This document shows positions 21,546 to 31,949 of a stretch of DNA of 64,000 nt, piece after piece; within the stretch, counting starts at the first letter, position 1, and every line of letters starts with the position of its first letter. This DNA comes from Orychophragmus violaceus (lineage: Eukaryota > Streptophyta > Magnoliopsida > Brassicales > Brassicaceae). The stretch is taken from contig CM058236.1 in assembly GCA_030180135.1 (NCBI GenBank), positions 45,986,947-46,050,946 on the forward strand, written 5' to 3'. The notes beneath the pieces were generated by a model. It made no database searches and was not told the origin of the DNA. It saw nothing but the letters and a program-made list of their open reading frames with translations. A program made the translations under genes and the position numbers.

Positions 21546-21730
21546 TGGTTATACTCAATTAATCTATGAAACTAATACTTCAGTATATTAATATGAACAA
21601 TTTTGGATTTTTACTTGGAAAATGATGGAGACATAGCCGAGAAATTTAAAACAAAAAAAGAGTACTACATAGGGATCCTACTACATAACCGAGAAATTAA
21701 AAACAAAAAAACCAGAGTACGAGAAAAAAA

Positions 21731-22478
21731 TTAATTAAGATAAGGAACAAATTGATTCATGAAGAATAACTTCATGCACCGTTTGTACATGAAGCATTCC
21801 GGACAATTGATTTCCATATCCAGAAGATGGCAAGATGAAGGGGGCTTTCGGTTCCGCAATGTTTCACTATAAACCGGTATCTTATTTATAGTGATTCCAT
21901 GAAGTATCCTCCTCAAGTTCTTCCAAACGCTGGCCACCAAATCCTCCTCATCTTCCCGTCAGTCACGGAAAGCAACATTATCATATGGACCTAGAGGATC
22001 GTCATGGAGGAAGCGCAGAACACCCCAGAGGTAAGCAGCTTCCAGAATCTCTTCCTTCCCCTCTCCCATGGCGGAATTGTGTATATGTAACAATCCGAAT
22101 TCCACATCACCCTGATGGAAGTATGTGAGGATACCTGATGTAAAACCGGCAGAACTTAGTAAAATTATTTACGTAAAACTAAATAAAACTGAGTAAAACT
22201 ATCGATGTACCTTTCACGAAGTTTGCCGTGCAGTTGGAATGAACTACGCATTCGTCCAGAAAATCCATGTTTTCATACGCACTGAGGGGATTCTTCACCA
22301 TGGTTGATAGAGAGAGATAACGGAGGACTCCTTCACTCTTGCCTGTTTCGTTCATAATTTTGCATGTTTTTCGCAGGTTGAAGTAATCGACCGGCGAATT
22401 TTTCTCGGCTTTCAGTAAGACATTGGTGAGGATCGAGATCGGAAACTGTTGAAATCGGATCACCCTCCTGTTGGCCAT
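21731..22478 (-). pseudogene. F-box-like gene, broken copy
   Basis: This is a damaged paralogue of the intact gene at 24439-25116. The start (22478 downward: MANRRVIRFQQFPISILTNV) matches it closely. The C-terminal end (21940-21731) also matches ('CHLLDMEINCPECFMYKRCM'). A GTAAAACT-type stretch with stops interrupts the middle (about 22140-22200). A TATAAATA box lies upstream at 22561-22568. Confidence 0.75.
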
Positions 22479-22560
22479 GGTGAGTCTCTGTTTTTTCTCT
22501 AACTTCTCTCTGTTTGTTTTGTGTGGAAAACGGTTATGAGAGAGACGAAGAAGTTCTCTC

Positions 22561-22568
22561 TATTTATA
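22561..22568 (-). promoter_or_regulatory. TATA box of broken F-box gene
   Basis: TATAAATA on the minus strand, about 85 bp before the ATG at 22478. It is in the same place as in the intact paralogue. Confidence 0.55.
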
Positions 22569-22599
22569 GACCCATATGTGACGGGTTGCGTCCATAAGA

Positions 22600-22815
22600 C
22601 GCAGACAGATATGTGACGGTTCGCAAGCTTGTAATAATGAGCATCTTTCTTGGGTTTGTCAAGCGACGGGTTGTCATCCGTGTAATAATGCTCCGTTTAA
22701 TAATGCTCCGTTTAATGCAGGGGAACGCGATGTGACGGTTCGCCGGCTTGTAATAATGCTCCGTTTAATGCAGGGGACAAAAAAGCAAGAAAGATGCTCA
22801 TCATTACAACGCTCT
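22600..22815. repeat. Direct and inverted repeats upstream of broken F-box gene
   Basis: A 16-bp perfect inverted repeat (ATGAGCATCTTTCTTG at 22637-22652 and its complement at 22786-22801) encloses two or three copies of AATAATGCTCCGTTTAAT and of TGTGACGGTTCGC. It could form a hairpin or be the relic of a small MITE. Confidence 0.65.
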
Positions 22816-23642
22816 TCGAAAAACAGAGAATCACACAGTTTTACACAAGTTTTCTCGGTTATACTAGTATACGAAACAATAGAATTTTGGCGCCAAAAAC
22901 ATATCGAGAAGTGTTTCGAGAAGTGTAAACGTCATATCGATTTATTAATACATGAATTAGGTCATTAAAGGCATAAATGGGTAAACGTCCATGTCATATC
23001 GATTTATTAATACAGAGAAAACAGATGTAAAAGAGTGTTAAATTTTGGCGCCAAAACTTAAGACATAGTTTTACAGGAGTTGTTAGTTGTACAAATTTTC
23101 TTAATAGTTGTACTTTGGCTGTTTTCAATATAATCAGTTTTACTGGAACTTAAAATTCGATTTTATAGTTTTACAGTTGATTTTACTCAATTAATCTATG
23201 AATATAATGCTTTTGCATATTATTATGTAACAACTTTCGATTATTGTAAATTTATACTCGTATTATTAAAATGATCTTGAAAGTGTATGAACATTGTTGG
23301 TGGAATTGGTGTATAAACATTGTTGGTGGAATTACTTAGTCGATCGAATTTTCCCAATCTTATTTGATGTAATGTCACCCATTGGCCATAGTTATGATTA
23401 GAGTGATTTTACAAGTTCAAATTTCATAAGGTTATATGTTAAATATTTTTTATCCAATGATATTAATTATGAGAAAAATTGGGGAAAAATATTATTTAAA
23501 CCATCAACCATCAACTTTCGGGCCTCCCGGATACATGACCCGGATCCACACGGATTCTTTCAATTAAAAAATCCCAAATCATTCAAAACCCTAGAAATCG
23601 AAAAATAATTCTCCATCTCTTCTCAATTGATTTCGTTCCTCC

Positions 23643-24197
23643 ATGAGCTGCGATACATCTTCGTCGACTGTTGAAGATGGATACCGAGGGTTTCCGGCGA
23701 AGTGTCACTGTGGTAAAGGCGTCGTCATTCTCACGTCTAAGACGAAAGACAACCCAGGAAGACAATTCTTCAGATGTTCAACCATGAAAGATGTAAGCAT
23801 ATTGTCAAATAATTTGATGATAATGATTTTATGCTCTGTTTTTTGTTTATGATTCATTACATATTGCTTTTGTTTTTAAACCCAGAAACATTTGTTCAAA
23901 TGGGTGGACGATAGCATGTATGAGGAAGTCAATGATGCGTTGCACAAAATTTCGAGTATTGATATTGAGATTGAGAAAGCCAAATCCGAGATTGGTTTCG
24001 AAATTGAAGCCTTAAAGTGTAGGATCCATGACTTGGAGGAAGACGCATTAGTGACAAAAAGAGACCTTAACAAGGGGAGAGTGATGATCAAATGTTGTTG
24101 TGTTGGGTTCATTTGTGTTACTATCATTGTCATTGTGATGGGAACAATGGTTGTTAAGGCAAATAAGCATATAATTGAGTTTGGTCGTTCTATGTAG
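23643..24197 (+). CDS. GRF-type zinc-finger membrane protein, two exons
   Basis: Exon 1 is 23643-23792 and exon 2 is 23886-24197; the intron has GTAAGC at its start and CCCAG at its end and keeps the frame (50 codons, then 103 plus stop). The 153-aa product has a GRF zinc finger (CHCGKGVV, then 'NPGRQFFRC', residues about 21-45), a coiled coil (about 65-110) and one C-terminal membrane helix (IKCCCVGFICVTIIVIVMG, about 122-142). This is the usual layout of small plant GRF-finger proteins, whose function is poorly known; the finger likely binds nucleic acid. The gene lies inside the Helitron on the opposite strand to the F-box genes and looks intact, so capture of a complete gene is possible. 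Confidence 0.82.
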
Positions 24198-24307
24198 TTC
24201 GTGGCTGTATTGTTGTTGATTATTGTTGTCGTCTTTGTATGTTTTCGTTGGCTTTGTGTGGGAGTGTAACTTATGTTTAAAACGTGAAACATATGTTTAG
24301 TGATCAC

Positions 24308-24345
24308 TTAGTTTTACACAGTTTTACACGATTTTACACAGTGAA
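24308..24345. repeat. GTAAAACT-type array 2 (complement)
   Basis: Three copies of TTTTACAC(A/G) in tandem between the GRF gene and the F-box gene, of the same type as array 1. Confidence 0.6.
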
Positions 24346-24438
24346 GAGAAATTAAAAATGATATAGACATAAACATTCCAAAAAGAGTAGTACATAGCCG
24401 ATAAATTTAAAACCAAATACAGAGTACGAGAAAGTAAA

Positions 24439-25116
24439 TTAATACATATAAGGAACAAAATAAGTCATGTAGGACAACTTCATGCCCCGTTTGTACATGA
24501 AGCACTTAGAACAGTCGATTTCCATATCGTAAAGATGGCAACATCTAGTGGGCCTTTCGTTCCGCATCGTTTGCGTAAAAACCTTCTTCTTATCGACAGG
24601 GATTCCATGCAGCATCTTCCTCAGGTTCTTCCAAACTCGGTTTACCAAAACCTCCTCATCTTCCTGCCAGTACATGAAGGGCATTTCGTCATAAGGAGAG
24701 GTCAGAGGATCGCCGTGGAGGTAGCGCAGAACACCATACAGATAACAAGCTTCGAGAATCTCATCGTCACCCTCCCCAAGCGCTGCAATGCGTAAATACG
24801 CAAATCCGTCTGCTACCTTGTTTTCTACAAAGTAAGTGAGAATACCTTCAATGAAGAATGCAGCGGTGTTCTTCCAATATAAGCATTTACGGAGAATCCG
24901 GTCGTGCAGCATCGCACGGATAGGCTTATTCACCAGCGGAGAGAGACAGAGAGATTGCAGGACTTCAGGTTTCTCTGAGGCTCGTCGCATAATTTTGCAG
25001 GTTGCTCTGAGATTGCAGTAATCGGCGGAGGAAGCTTTGCCGGTGATTTGAACAATCTTGGTGAGGATCGAAATCGGAAATTGTTGAAGAGAGACAATCG
25101 ATTTCCTGTTCGCCAT
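24439..25116 (-). CDS. F-box-like protein (At1g67623/At2g35280 type), 225 aa
   Basis: The N-terminus 'LQQFPISILTKIVQITG' followed by 'DYCNLRATCKIM' is the divergent F-box of a Brassicaceae family that would bind SKP1 in an SCF ubiquitin ligase. The middle ('FAYLRIAALGEGDDEILEACYLYGVL') resembles the Sel1-like helix pair of this family. The end has a Cys/His cluster (CCHLYDMEIDCSKCFMYKRG). The frame is complete, with ATG at 25116 and TATAAATA about 97 bp upstream. It is a tandem paralogue of 21731-22478 within the Helitron. Family assignment is from pattern memory; substrate unknown. Confidence 0.75.
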   Translation of the reverse strand: MANRKSIVSLQQFPISILTKIVQITGKASSADYCNLRATCKIMRRASEKPEVLQSLCLSPLVNKPIRAMLHDRILRKCLYWKNTAAFFIEGILTYFVENKVADGFAYLRIAALGEGDDEILEACYLYGVLRYLHGDPLTSPYDEMPFMYWQEDEEVLVNRVWKNLRKMLHGIPVDKKKVFTQTMRNERPTRCCHLYDMEIDCSKCFMYKRGMKLSYMTYFVPYMY

Positions 25117-25211
25117 GGTGAGTCTCTGTTTTTTCTCAAACTTCTCTCTGTTTTTTATAACTTCTCACTGTTTTAACGAATTACTCTTGTGAGAGAGAGA
25201 AGCATAACTCT

Positions 25212-25219
25212 GTATTTAT
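25212..25219 (-). promoter_or_regulatory. TATA box of F-box gene
   Basis: TATAAATA on the minus strand, about 97 bp upstream of the ATG at 25116. Confidence 0.6.
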
Positions 25220-25482
25220 AGAGTGGAATCTCGTTTGATGGGTAGCGTTCATAAAGGATTTGTAATGATGAGACGTGACTGTTCGCCGGCTTTGAAGAGA
25301 CTCGAGGTGCGTAAACGTCATATCGATTTGTCCCCTGCATGCGCATGCATCAAATGCGCATGCATCAAATAGGGCATTAAACAGATCCTCCATTAACTTG
25401 ATTTGATAAAATTTAGAGAAGCGTAAACGTCATATCGATTTATGACTAGTTTTCTTTTACGGATTTGTTGTGCCAAAAATAC

Positions 25483-25612
25483 CAGTTTTACAGCGTTTTA
25501 CAGGTTGTACCAGTTACACACAACGATTCTTAGTTTTACCAGTTATACTAGTTTTACCGGTTATACCAGTTTTACAGGTTGTACCAGTTATACTAGTTGT
25601 ACTGGTTGTCAG
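25483..25612. repeat. GTAAAACT-type array 3 (complement)
   Basis: Repeated AGTTTTAC, GTTATACCAG and GTTGTACCAG units of about 10-20 bp fill 130 bp. They are clearly related to array 1 but in the opposite orientation. Confidence 0.75.
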
Positions 25613-27389
25613 TTCACCTTCAACACAAATTCCAATTTGATTCGATTTCCGCGGCCATCCGCCAATATTGCCTCTGATTCTACTCAATTGGTAGTCCCAA
25701 TGGTGACGAGAAACGACGGACCCGGCAAATGGTCGTCGGAGACGCGAGGCGACGGCGCCGACGAGCAAAACCCGGTTGAGGCGAGACGAGGATGCAAGGC
25801 TCGGAGGCGAGGCGAGGTTCGGAGGCGAGGCTCGGAAATTTTTTTTTTTTCATAAACCAAATCAATCCAATTAAATGGATTTAAATCCCAACCAACTAAA
25901 TCCATTCAAGACCCAATTCAATTAAACCAGGATCCGTAAACCAAGGATAAAAGGGTCAAACAACATTTCATTAAACAAGGAAGGGTATGTGAGATTAGTT
26001 GGGGGTAGTGTAGATTTTTTCGAGAGCCATAAGGCTATAAGAGAAGTTGACCCATGTTTTAGGTGTCTTTATTCTCTTTTAGTCCGCTTATGAGTAACAA
26101 AACGATGTACTTCTATAAAGCTTTATTTGCGTCAACAATACACCTTCCTTTCATACAAATCTTACCAGGTTTGAGTGTTGCTTTCTCTAAATAGCCTCTT
26201 TCGGAATAGCACGGCGTCGTCCATAGCCATGACTGAAATCGTTGGAGAAGGGGTAATTGGCGGTTGAGTTTATGAAGCTTCTGGCTGATGGTAGCGTCGT
26301 AGTTTTTAGGCATTTGATGGACGATTTATGAAACCTCATGGAATATGGTACAAAACAGAAGTAAATAGAAGGGTTTCGAGAATTTATGGAGAGATTAACG
26401 GATTATGATGATAATCTTATATACAATAATATGCAATGAATAAAATATATGAATTGATTTTTAACACAATGAAAACCGTAGATCTTTATAAGAACATATC
26501 CTAGATCTCTCAACATTATTTAGACGAAAACCGTAGACCTCTAAATTTGATGCGACTCGTTGAAACATTTTTTGAGCCAAAACAAATCTTGATGTTTCTG
26601 GGTCATTAGTTATCGTCTGCTTCAGAAAAGATAGCCTTCTGAGTTCGACTGCCATATAAACGTAGTCAGATGGATCACCTTTGAAGAGCAAGTAGGTTCT
26701 GTTAACCAATGGTGCATTGCATACCGTCCAAAGCTCAATTATTTCATTTGTTGTCTCTCAAAGTCTGATGAACTGCTTGAATATTGTCTAGTAGGTACAT
26801 GCAGTTTATCTGGGCAAGCCTCTGTGGAATCTGTTTCCCACAAACAATTAAAAACAGATATAAAATTCAGAAGTGCATAAAAATATAACAATGTTTTTTT
26901 ACATGAGCTATGACTTTTCTTCTTAACTGATGCACTTTTGTTCACTCAGTACTAAGGCAATGGAGCGATCCGTATCTCCCAGAGGCAAAGACCAAAGCCT
27001 GAGTCCGGACCGAAGAGTCATAGATGCAAGCCCAAAAAGTGAAAAGCAAGACACTATGTAGGTAGCCCAAAATTGAATGGTAATGGCAAGAGCTCTGCGA
27101 GTACCATTGTGGGAGGTGAAGAAAGTCATGCTGGACTTGATGTTCAAGACAAGAGTCCCCATTGATGATGAGTCTGAGCTTAACCGTTCTTCCCCTAAAG
27201 GCAGTGAGTCCTTGATGGCCCATTTCCCCAACAGGTTAAGCTCAATGCACCCTTGTGTATCAATGGATGATGTTGTTCCTTCCTTGTGTTACTTTCTTTC
27301 TCTTTTGACAGCTTTCAAATCTGTGTGACAATTGAATAACTGAAAGAACAACATGGTTTATAAATCAAAATCAAATTAAGCAATTAAAA
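25613..27389. other. Mosaic of unrecognised gene pieces in Helitron
   Basis: Minus-strand pieces at 26113-26313 (66 aa, 'FQSWLWTTPCYSERGYLEKA'), 26461-26709 (82 aa, 'DYVYMAVELRRLSFL') and 26923-27231 (102 aa, 'LNLLGKWAIKDSLPLGEERL' continuing in two frames) look like captured coding fragments because the codon pattern is protein-like. They have no family I can name. Arg-rich, GC-rich coding-like sequence lies at 25740-25850. Confidence 0.4.
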
Positions 27390-28060
27390 TAAAACGGACC
27401 GCAAGCAACTTGAAAGAGTGAAGCGGCAGAACTCTGTCATCCTGATCAGCTGTCGTCACACGGTTGATGGGTACTGAGCTAAATTACATGTTTGTTGCTC
27501 CCATGGCCTCTTCAAATTATGCAGAGGCGAGTACCTTTTATATTCACACCCAAATTGTAGCTTTGATTCATTATTGGGAGACAAATCAGCATAACATCGG
27601 ATATCATATATATCAGCCAATGAAACTCCTCTTCATTCTCGTAGCAACCATAGTCAATAGTCCAGGCATGGCATATGCATACATAACATCTCCTGAGTCA
27701 TTACAGGAACGAAAAAGAGAGAAACTCACATATGGTGAGCTTGTGAAACCGTGACGCCCACGTGAGCCAAAGCACAACCGAAAAGGTCTGGTCTCTGCAC
27801 GGAAACAAAATCTTTATGTCTAAGTGTGCCAACTAAATGAAATGAAGATTGGAAATTATTAGCTTTATATGCATCTGTGTAGACTAACCTGATATATGCA
27901 AGCACCGATCAGGAGTCCATTACTGCCACCTTCGATACACAGCTTGCTCGGTTGTGTATAACCAGCGGACATGAGATACTCTGCCCCATATATGAATTCA
28001 TCAAAGCAGCTCTGATCTTTTGTCAAGTGAACCCGCTTTCTGTGAAATCGTCGACAGTGA
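27390..28060 (-). pseudogene. Captured prolyl oligopeptidase gene fragment with introns
   Basis: The minus strand from about 28020 reads FDEFIYGAEYLMSAGYTQPS, then KLCIEGGSNG-LLIGAC. This is the nucleophile region of prolyl oligopeptidase (family S9A, catalytic Ser in GGSNGG; here one Gly is missing). After an intron-like gap comes RPDLFGCALAHVGV (about 27795-27750), then a 'RFHKLTI' piece. After another gap comes DYGCYENEEEFHWLI (about 27650-27605) and 'LKRPWEQQT', then a disrupted 'TADHDDRV' region. Exon-intron order is kept, as in Helitron capture of genomic DNA. Small deletions and stops make it non-functional. Confidence 0.82.
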
Positions 28061-28500
28061 CGTAATTAGCGGCGGAGGCTGGGATGGCGACCAATCGATT
28101 TGAGCCATCGAAGAACTTGAGATTGAAGGTAATTAGATGCAGGTTATTAGAGACGGAGTCTTTGTGGAAATAGCGTGGAGGTTTTTTGGCATGGAGAGGC
28201 AAGTATTTATAGTGCGACGGAGGGATTTACTTGAAACGGATGGAGGTGGAAGGTCGGGAATCATTGAATGGTGTATGTAGAGCTTCTTGTTGCATTTAGA
28301 GCAGTCGATGGGATTTTAGTGACGTTGACGAATCTCTGTAAAGTTGTAACGGTGTTGCAGTGGTGCCGATCTGCATGCCTGGGACGAAGGCGAAAGGGCA
28401 CGACACAGAGCGGAGAGAGGGGGTTCCGTAGAAATTTCACTTGTGGGCTTAAAATTAATAGACCATAGTAATTCGTTTGGTATAGTTACAGGCCCATAAA
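28061..28500 (-). other. Helitron 5' region, unassigned
   Basis: A fused coding-like piece 'FFDGSNRLVAIPASAANYVT' lies just upstream of the prolyl oligopeptidase fragment (about 28120-28060, minus). I do not recognise it. The rest up to the terminus shows nothing I can name. Confidence 0.35.
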
Positions 28501-28544
28501 CAAAATAATTATAGTACACGTGGCATCCCTAATTGGAGAGAAGA

Positions 28545-28568
28545 CTCTCTAATTATATAATAGATAGA
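28545..28568 (-). other. Helitron 5' terminus
   Basis: Minus strand TCTATCTATTATATAATT, preceded by A of the target. It is followed by an 8-bp hairpin (TTAGAGAG and its near complement, 28533-28552). Arabidopsis Helitrons commonly start TCT-TA-TA like this. Confidence 0.8.
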
Positions 28569-30144
28569 TTTCCCGAAACAGCGAAGCCCTGCTCGTGACC
28601 GGAGCCAGCCAGTTGACCAGCCCCAGCCGATGATCGCCGACGACCACCGACCAACGCCGACGACCGCCGGAGCTCTGACCGCTGCCGTGACTGCTGCCGC
28701 TTCGTCGATCGCCGCCGCCACGCCGGAGAAGTCGCCGGAGACCGATTTTCGCCCGCGATTCCGATCCCGTACTCCGAGTCGTCTTCTTCTCGATTTCTTT
28801 GAGTGCAGAGCCCTTCGTTCTTCGCGTTCTTGAGGTGAGAATCTCCAGATCTCATATCTACTTCGTTTTGTTCTTCTAAACCACATATCTGCTTCAGATC
28901 TATGCTTCTAGATCAGATCTGATCCGTAGAAGTTGTAGATCTGAACCGTGTCACTCTTCCCGTCTCTCTTTCACTCAGATCTACTTCAGATCTATGCTTC
29001 TGAAGGATAGAAGTTGTTGATCTGAACCGTATCTTTTTCTCTCACTCAGATCTGCTTCAGATCTATGTTTCTAATGTATATAAGTTGTAGATCTGAACCG
29101 TATCTTCTCTTTTGTCCAGATCTGTTGGCCAAAAACCCTAGATCCGTTCTCTTTCTTTAGATCTGTCGTCTAAAACCCTAGATCTGTGTGCAGGATCACC
29201 AGATCTATAGCCGGATTCACCAAATCTATTCTTTTCTTCAGATATAGATTAAGGTGAGGACCGAACGTGATCTCTTTCTCTATTCTACTGCAGTGTTGAG
29301 AATCGAGACCTCGTTTAATAGCGTCTTTCCTAGATAGCGTAGTTCTAGTGGATGATTTGCGTTGATGTGATTGAAAATCAAATATAATGTAGGTTGTCAC
29401 TTAATCTGAAAACGGCACCTAGACCTTAGGTTATCATTTGAACCAAAAAACGTTGATTGTGTGTGAAGGATATGCGTGATAGAACTGTATAGGTCCCCCG
29501 AAAGGGTGTTGTTTGGCGGCTCGCGTATATCGAGTTTGGTACGCGACCCTTGTATCGTTGGAAGGGGGTTTTGGAGAGCCCCCAAGAAGGAAGGCCGACG
29601 GGCCAAAGAAGGATTGTGTGGGCCTATAGGCTGAAGGAGGGGTTCATGAGTGTGAAGGCACGAGTGGGCGTAGTATTGATTGTGCCTACTTGCGTGGGTG
29701 CAAGGTGTTATTAACCTTGGACTCGTTTCTTGATGTTGTGCTAGTTTATAGTAGAGATATCGGTATTCTTAGAATCCGCCCTCAATGGGTATTGGTGTTG
29801 AACCAATTACTCAGGCCTCCCTCGTTGTTTGTTTTGCAGGTAACCCTGGAGCGTTGCAGGGGTAGGCGGACGGTGTGGTGATATGTTTTGGGGAGCGGGA
29901 TTTCATACTTTCCTTTTTCGTTTTTTTTGTTATTTCGTTAATACTTATGCGTTTCTTTCATCTCACGTTTAAGCTGTTTCATTTGGTTCGGTTTTCTTGT
30001 AAGACTCGGTTTTCTATTTCAATAAAGTAAACCCTTTCAATTATTTAAGTGTTGGTTCCGGTTTATGGCTTGGTTCACAATTGTGGACTATGGCTCGTGG
30101 AGTCAAAGAGTCGTTGACTTGGATCCGAAGGGACGGGTGTTACA
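28569..30144 (+). repeat. Gypsy-A 5' LTR, remaining 1576 bp
   Basis: It continues the LTR begun at 20380. The part up to about 28905 aligns with 35488-35879 of the 3' LTR; the rest has no partner in the window. It contains several AGATCTGAACCG and AGATCTGCTTCAGATCTATG repeats (28850-29160). It ends TTACA, three bases before the primer site. Confidence 0.88.
28850..29170. repeat. Imperfect tandem repeats in Gypsy-A LTR
   Basis: A unit of about 75-85 bp containing TTCAGATCTATG, GTAGATCTGAACCGT and TCACTCAGATCT is repeated about three times. It lies in the transcribed part of the LTR. Confidence 0.7.
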
Positions 30145-30147
30145 ATT

Positions 30148-30160
30148 TGGTATCAGAGAC
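30148..30160 (+). promoter_or_regulatory. Gypsy-A primer-binding site (tRNA-iMet)
   Basis: TGGTATCAGAGAC, three bases after the LTR end. One mismatch from the usual TGGTATCAGAGCC. Confidence 0.9.
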
Positions 30161-30390
30161 AGGTTAAACCTAGCCAGTGCTGTCCTGGCTTGGTAGGGTA
30201 GAGTAGTGTATTTATATTCGGATTTCAACGTCGTTTCAAAGTTGTTTTCAAAGTGTTTCCAACTCTTTCTATACGGGGATTTCTAAAAGTTAGATACTAG
30301 AAGCACCATTCCGATCTCCTCCTTATATACTCCGGAAGTGAGTTCAGTATTTAACCGTCAACTGACTCAATCATTCTTCTTTTGCAACAG

Positions 30391-31879
30391 ATGCCGCCTA
30401 AGAGAATAACTGTGTTAGCTCGTCGTGACCGTGACACACCGTCGCCAGCTTCATCGACAAACAGTGCCACCAGTGTTCGCGGAGGTCAGGAACCGGTTCC
30501 TGAGAATCAGGGTGGGGCAGCGTTAGGAGCTGGACAGGTAGCTGTGGACGCCGCTCTTCTGCAAGAGCTACTCACTCTTCAGCAGGCGCAAGCCGCTATT
30601 GTTGTAGAGGCGAGGGAGCCCCGGAGGGTGTTGTAGGAGCAGGAGTTGTGGTTGGAGCCGCTGTTGGAGCAGCAATGGGAGTTGTAGGAGCAGGAGCTCC
30701 CGAAGTGATGCCGGGGAACGTCAACGTGGCGCTAAGTGATGGAGGAGGATCTGGGCACGCAGGGGGAGTTGTGAATGCCCAGGGAGGAGCCATGAACGCC
30801 CCAAGGGGAGGTGGCTTTGTTGCTGGAGGAGCAGGAGCCGCCCCTGTGGGATATGGATTCGTTCAGCCACCACCGTTAGTGAACCCGTACCCACCGCTAC
30901 CGCAGGCGCCTGGAGTGGTGCAAGGAATGTCCTACTGGAGCATGTTGAAGCATTTGAGGGAGATGCAGATGGATCATTTTTCCGGTGGGTCAATGTCATT
31001 GCAGCAGACAACTGGAGGAGGAAGCTGGAGAGGAATTTGGATAGTGCTAGGTGTCCGATGGAGTTCCGTGTGGAGATATAAACCTTCTATCTCAAGGATG
31101 ATGCACTGGTCTGGTGGGAGGGAGTATTGGAGGCCGCTCAGGGACGTCAGCTAACTTGGATGGACTTCCGTGAGGCGTTCAACCGGAAGTACTTCCCGAA
31201 AGTAGCTATGGATAGGCTGGAAGGGGAATTCCAGAACGTCCGTCAGGGAACCCGGAATGTGAGGGTGTACGGGGAGGAGTTCAACCGTTTGAGGAGATTT
31301 TCAGGCCGGTACGTGACCAAGCGAGAGCTGATTCGTAGGTTCCTCGCCGGGTTGAAGATTGAGCTCAAGTGTCGCTGCAAGCTGAGGGATTACTACGACA
31401 TCAACGACCTGATTGAGAAGGCAGTTGATGTTGAGACTGACTGGGAGGAAGAACAGAGGCAGCAGAAGAGCACACATCACCGAAACGGTAAGAGGAATTG
31501 GGAGACTGCTAATGCCATCGTTCCAGTAGTGCAGGCACAGCAGGTGCAGCATGCGCCGCGGGTGCAGCAGGCGCAGCCCGTGGCAGGACAACATTTGTAG
31601 CAGGCACGACATATAGCGTGCTTTGGTTGCTGGCAGATGAGTCACATCAAGAGGGATTGCCCACAGAATATGTGATACCGGTGCAGGTAGATGGGGAACA
31701 TGTCAAGGGAATGCCCAAATCAAGCTGTGGGAGCAAGAGTAGGGGCGCCACCGGTACCACCGCAGCGGCCAGGAGGAGCTGGATTGCTGCCACTACCACC
31801 ACCAGGAGGGCAGACTGGAGGACCTCAAGCGTATGTTGCAGGAGTCCTCAGAGGAGTAGAGCCGATTGCGGGTATGTAA
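30391..31879 (+). pseudogene. Gypsy-A gag with two zinc knuckles, broken
   Basis: The first ATG (30391, MPPKRITVLARRDRD) starts gag, which stops at 30636. Gag then continues in other frames: Gly/Ala-rich to about 31000, then 31127-31600 with the retrotrans_gag core ('WMDFREAFNRKYFP', 'REYGEEFNRLRRF'-like, 'FLAGLKIELKC'). Two CCHC knuckles follow at about 31615-31720 (CFGCWQMSHIKRDC and a stop-broken CYRCR-MGNMSREC), then a Pro/Gly-rich tail to 31879. The inverted copy at 39201-40103 preserves the same protein in one frame. Confidence 0.85.
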
Positions 31880-31949
31880 ACTCTTACCCCCTTGCGTGAA
31901 TTGTTGTGTAGTCTTGTTAGTTAAAAGTCTCGTAGGTTAGCCTAGTAAA

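Larger units (their letters stand above)
20564..28568 (-). mobile_element. Non-autonomous Helitron carrying gene fragments (8005 bp)
   Basis: Read on the minus strand, the element begins TCTATCTATTATATAATT (28568 downward) and ends in CTAG (20567-20564). The 5' TC preceded by A and the CTRR 3' end followed by T are Helitron rules, as is insertion between A and T. Here the interrupted LTR rejoins exactly at such an AT pair. About 13-24 bp before CTAG lies a GC-rich, imperfect hairpin (CCACGCGCGGGG). No target duplication is present, as expected. I see no Rep or helicase frame, so it would need a helper. It contains two F-box genes, a GRF-finger gene, a prolyl oligopeptidase fragment and other pieces. 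Confidence 0.85.

Noticed and set aside
20564..28568. Autonomous Helitron with Rep/helicase
   Set aside because: No Rep HUH motif or long helicase frame was seen on either strand.
28553..28886. Arg/Ala-rich frames over the Gypsy-A LTR
   Set aside because: They lie in GC-rich LTR sequence in several frames at once and are not kept open in the 3' LTR copy.
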